Position numbers and translations under genes: made by a program | IMG/VR virus record: IMGVR_UViG_3300041016_000609 | Coordinates: 1-31,849 of that record | DNA from: a virus | Length of the DNA: 31,849 nucleotides | Reading direction: 5' to 3' (one strand) | Notes under the pieces: model-generated | Database searches by the model: none | The model's input: the letters and a program-made list of their open reading frames with translations, nothing else | Told to the model about the DNA's origin: nothing | Part shown: positions 31,243-31,849 of the stretch, in pieces | How positions within the stretch are numbered: the first letter of the stretch is position 1 | Layout of the letters: each line of letters opens with the position of its first letter

Positions 31243-31590
31243 CTAATTGCAAATGATGTATAGCCCGCCTTCATCCTTAACGAAAAGTTCGTTCTTAATG
31301 CACAGTCGGGTAAGACACCAAGCGCGGGTGGTGTTAAGGTCTTCGCCGTAAACCGCATTCCAGTTCTCGGCTACTTGATCGCGGAGGCGGGTAGCCGACA
31401 TTGGCTCTTGAGGAAGGAGGTGAACGATGGCGCGCACCTGTTCGACCCTTTCCTTGGACTTGAGGATCTTGGCGGTGTTCAAGCCCTGGAGGTGAATGGC
31501 CATCTGCTCTCTGTTCTTCGCCCAGAGTTTGCGCCAGTATCCCTGGAAGTGCGGGCGGCGGCCTTTGTTGTTTTTTGGTTGGTCGTTCAT
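31243..31590 (-). CDS. Winged-helix-like DNA-binding protein, first gene of the late strand
   Basis: The 115-residue protein from ATG 31590 is basic at its N-terminus (KNNKGRRPHFQGYWRKLWAKNREQ), then has a helical segment (KERVEQVRAIVHLL) and a winged-helix-like C-terminus (ATRLRDQVAENWNAVYGEDLN, then LFVKDEGGLYIIC). It probably binds the palindromic region just upstream of itself. An in-frame TTG at 31635 would place the start inside a palindrome, so ATG is preferred. No close family named. Confidence 0.6.
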   Translation of the reverse strand: MNDQPKNNKGRRPHFQGYWRKLWAKNREQMAIHLQGLNTAKILKSKERVEQVRAIVHLLPQEPMSATRLRDQVAENWNAVYGEDLNTTRAWCLTRLCIKNELFVKDEGGLYIICN

Positions 31591-31612
31591 AAGGGGGGTT
31601 TGGAGGGGATGA

Positions 31613-31629
31613 GAATGGTCGAACCATTC
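31613..31629. repeat. Inverted repeat GAATGGT/ACCATTC
   Basis: GAATGGT (31613-31619) and ACCATTC (31623-31629) pair around CGA, 23 bases upstream of ATG 31590. The half-site recurs in the next palindrome at 31660-31685. Confidence 0.7.
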
Positions 31630-31659
31630 ACGCAAGCCCCCGAAGGGAGGCGTTAGCGG

Positions 31660-31685
31660 GAATGGGGGACTTTAGTCCACCATTC
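31660..31685. repeat. 11-bp inverted repeat with GAATGG half-sites
   Basis: GAATGGGGGAC (31660-31670) and GTCCACCATTC (31675-31685) are inverted copies with one mismatch, around a TTTA loop. It shares its outer half-site with the palindrome at 31613. Confidence 0.75.
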
Positions 31686-31687
31686 TC

Positions 31688-31726
31688 AATCTTATTATTG
31701 TAAGGCGTTAGCCTTACTATAAGATT
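31688..31726. repeat. Two-part inverted repeat
   Basis: Inner arms GTAAGGC (31700-31706) and GCCTTAC (31711-31717) have a 4-base loop. Outer arms AATCTTAT (31688-31695) and ATAAGATT (31719-31726) continue the symmetry after short unequal gaps. Contains the second copy of AGGCGTTAGC. Confidence 0.75.
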
Positions 31727-31849
31727 ATGTCGGGATATCAGAGTTGCTATATGTTCGGATAGACGTAAGTCACATATAAGGGAGCGTAAAGCATAAAAGT
31801 GCGTTTTTAGCACAATACTCCCGCCCAAAGTCGGGGGTGCGCCGTCTTC

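Larger units (their letters stand above)
31591..31849. promoter_or_regulatory. Palindrome-rich control region at the right end
   Basis: This 259-base non-coding stretch precedes the leftward operon and, if the ends join, the rightward one too. It holds three inverted repeats (31613-31629, 31660-31685, 31688-31726), a 10-bp direct repeat AGGCGTTAGC at 31648 and 31703, an IR TATATG/CATATA (31748-31753, 31773-31778), and -10-like stretches (TATAAG at 31718-31723 and 31775-31780; CATAAT on the other strand at about 31722-31727). No matching -35 was convincing. Likely promoter, operator or origin DNA. Confidence 0.6.

Noticed and set aside
31660-31726. tRNA-like folding in the control region
   Set aside because: Stems do not make a cloverleaf, and no anticodon arm or T-loop sequence is present.
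31628-31828. 66-residue minus-strand frame in the right-end control region
   Set aside because: It covers three palindromes and has no conserved pattern or start context; more likely chance.

Overview
The window reads as a near-complete genome of a tailed double-stranded DNA phage (Caudoviricetes). All of it is phage-type coding sequence packed end to end, with no rRNA, tRNA, insertion sequence or CRISPR array seen. Morphogenesis genes follow the lambda order (small terminase, large terminase of the GpA type, W-like protein, GpB-type portal, S49 prohead protease, scaffold, small decoration-position protein, major capsid protein, head-tail connectors, tape measure, fibre). No integrase, excisionase or clear CI-type repressor was recognised, so a temperate lifestyle is not supported. 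The host cannot be fixed from sequence alone. Many start codons lack a Shine-Dalgarno sequence and follow CA-rich leaders, and the primase-helicase recalls proteins I associate with Verrucomicrobiota-type phages. Both are weak hints only.

Layout. Positions 92-12704 (+) form one compact early/replication operon. It starts with small unknown proteins, a lysozyme-like protein, a RuvC-like resolvase, RecT, a RecE-like nuclease, a DUF669/SSB-like protein and an SF2 helicase. It continues with a run of small coiled-coil proteins, a metallophosphoesterase, a winged-helix protein, a C5 cytosine methyltransferase with a second protein apparently overprinted in another frame, and a primase-helicase. 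Positions 12747-31590 (-) form the late block, read right to left: two or three regulators, terminases, head, connectors, tail, fibre, then a lysis/membrane cassette (lipoprotein-plus-TM protein, holin-like protein, two-TM protein). The two transcription units converge at about 12.7 kb on a small hairpin. They would diverge from a palindrome-rich control region at 31591-31849 if the ends are joined in a circle or concatemer.

How it works together. RecT, the RecE-like nuclease, the SSB-like protein, the resolvase and the primase-helicase suggest recombination-assisted replication with no phage polymerase. GpA-type terminase suggests cos-type or related packaging. The lysozyme-like gene lies in the early operon, far from the holin-like gene.

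Most interesting points: (1) a second reading frame inside the methyltransferase gene encodes a protein with a recognisable phage signature; (2) a TRD-like cassette sits at the N-terminus of that methyltransferase; (3) an exact ACAACA leader precedes four early start codons; (4) a TTTGACT-containing element precedes four late genes; (5) the right-end control region is dense in inverted and direct repeats.
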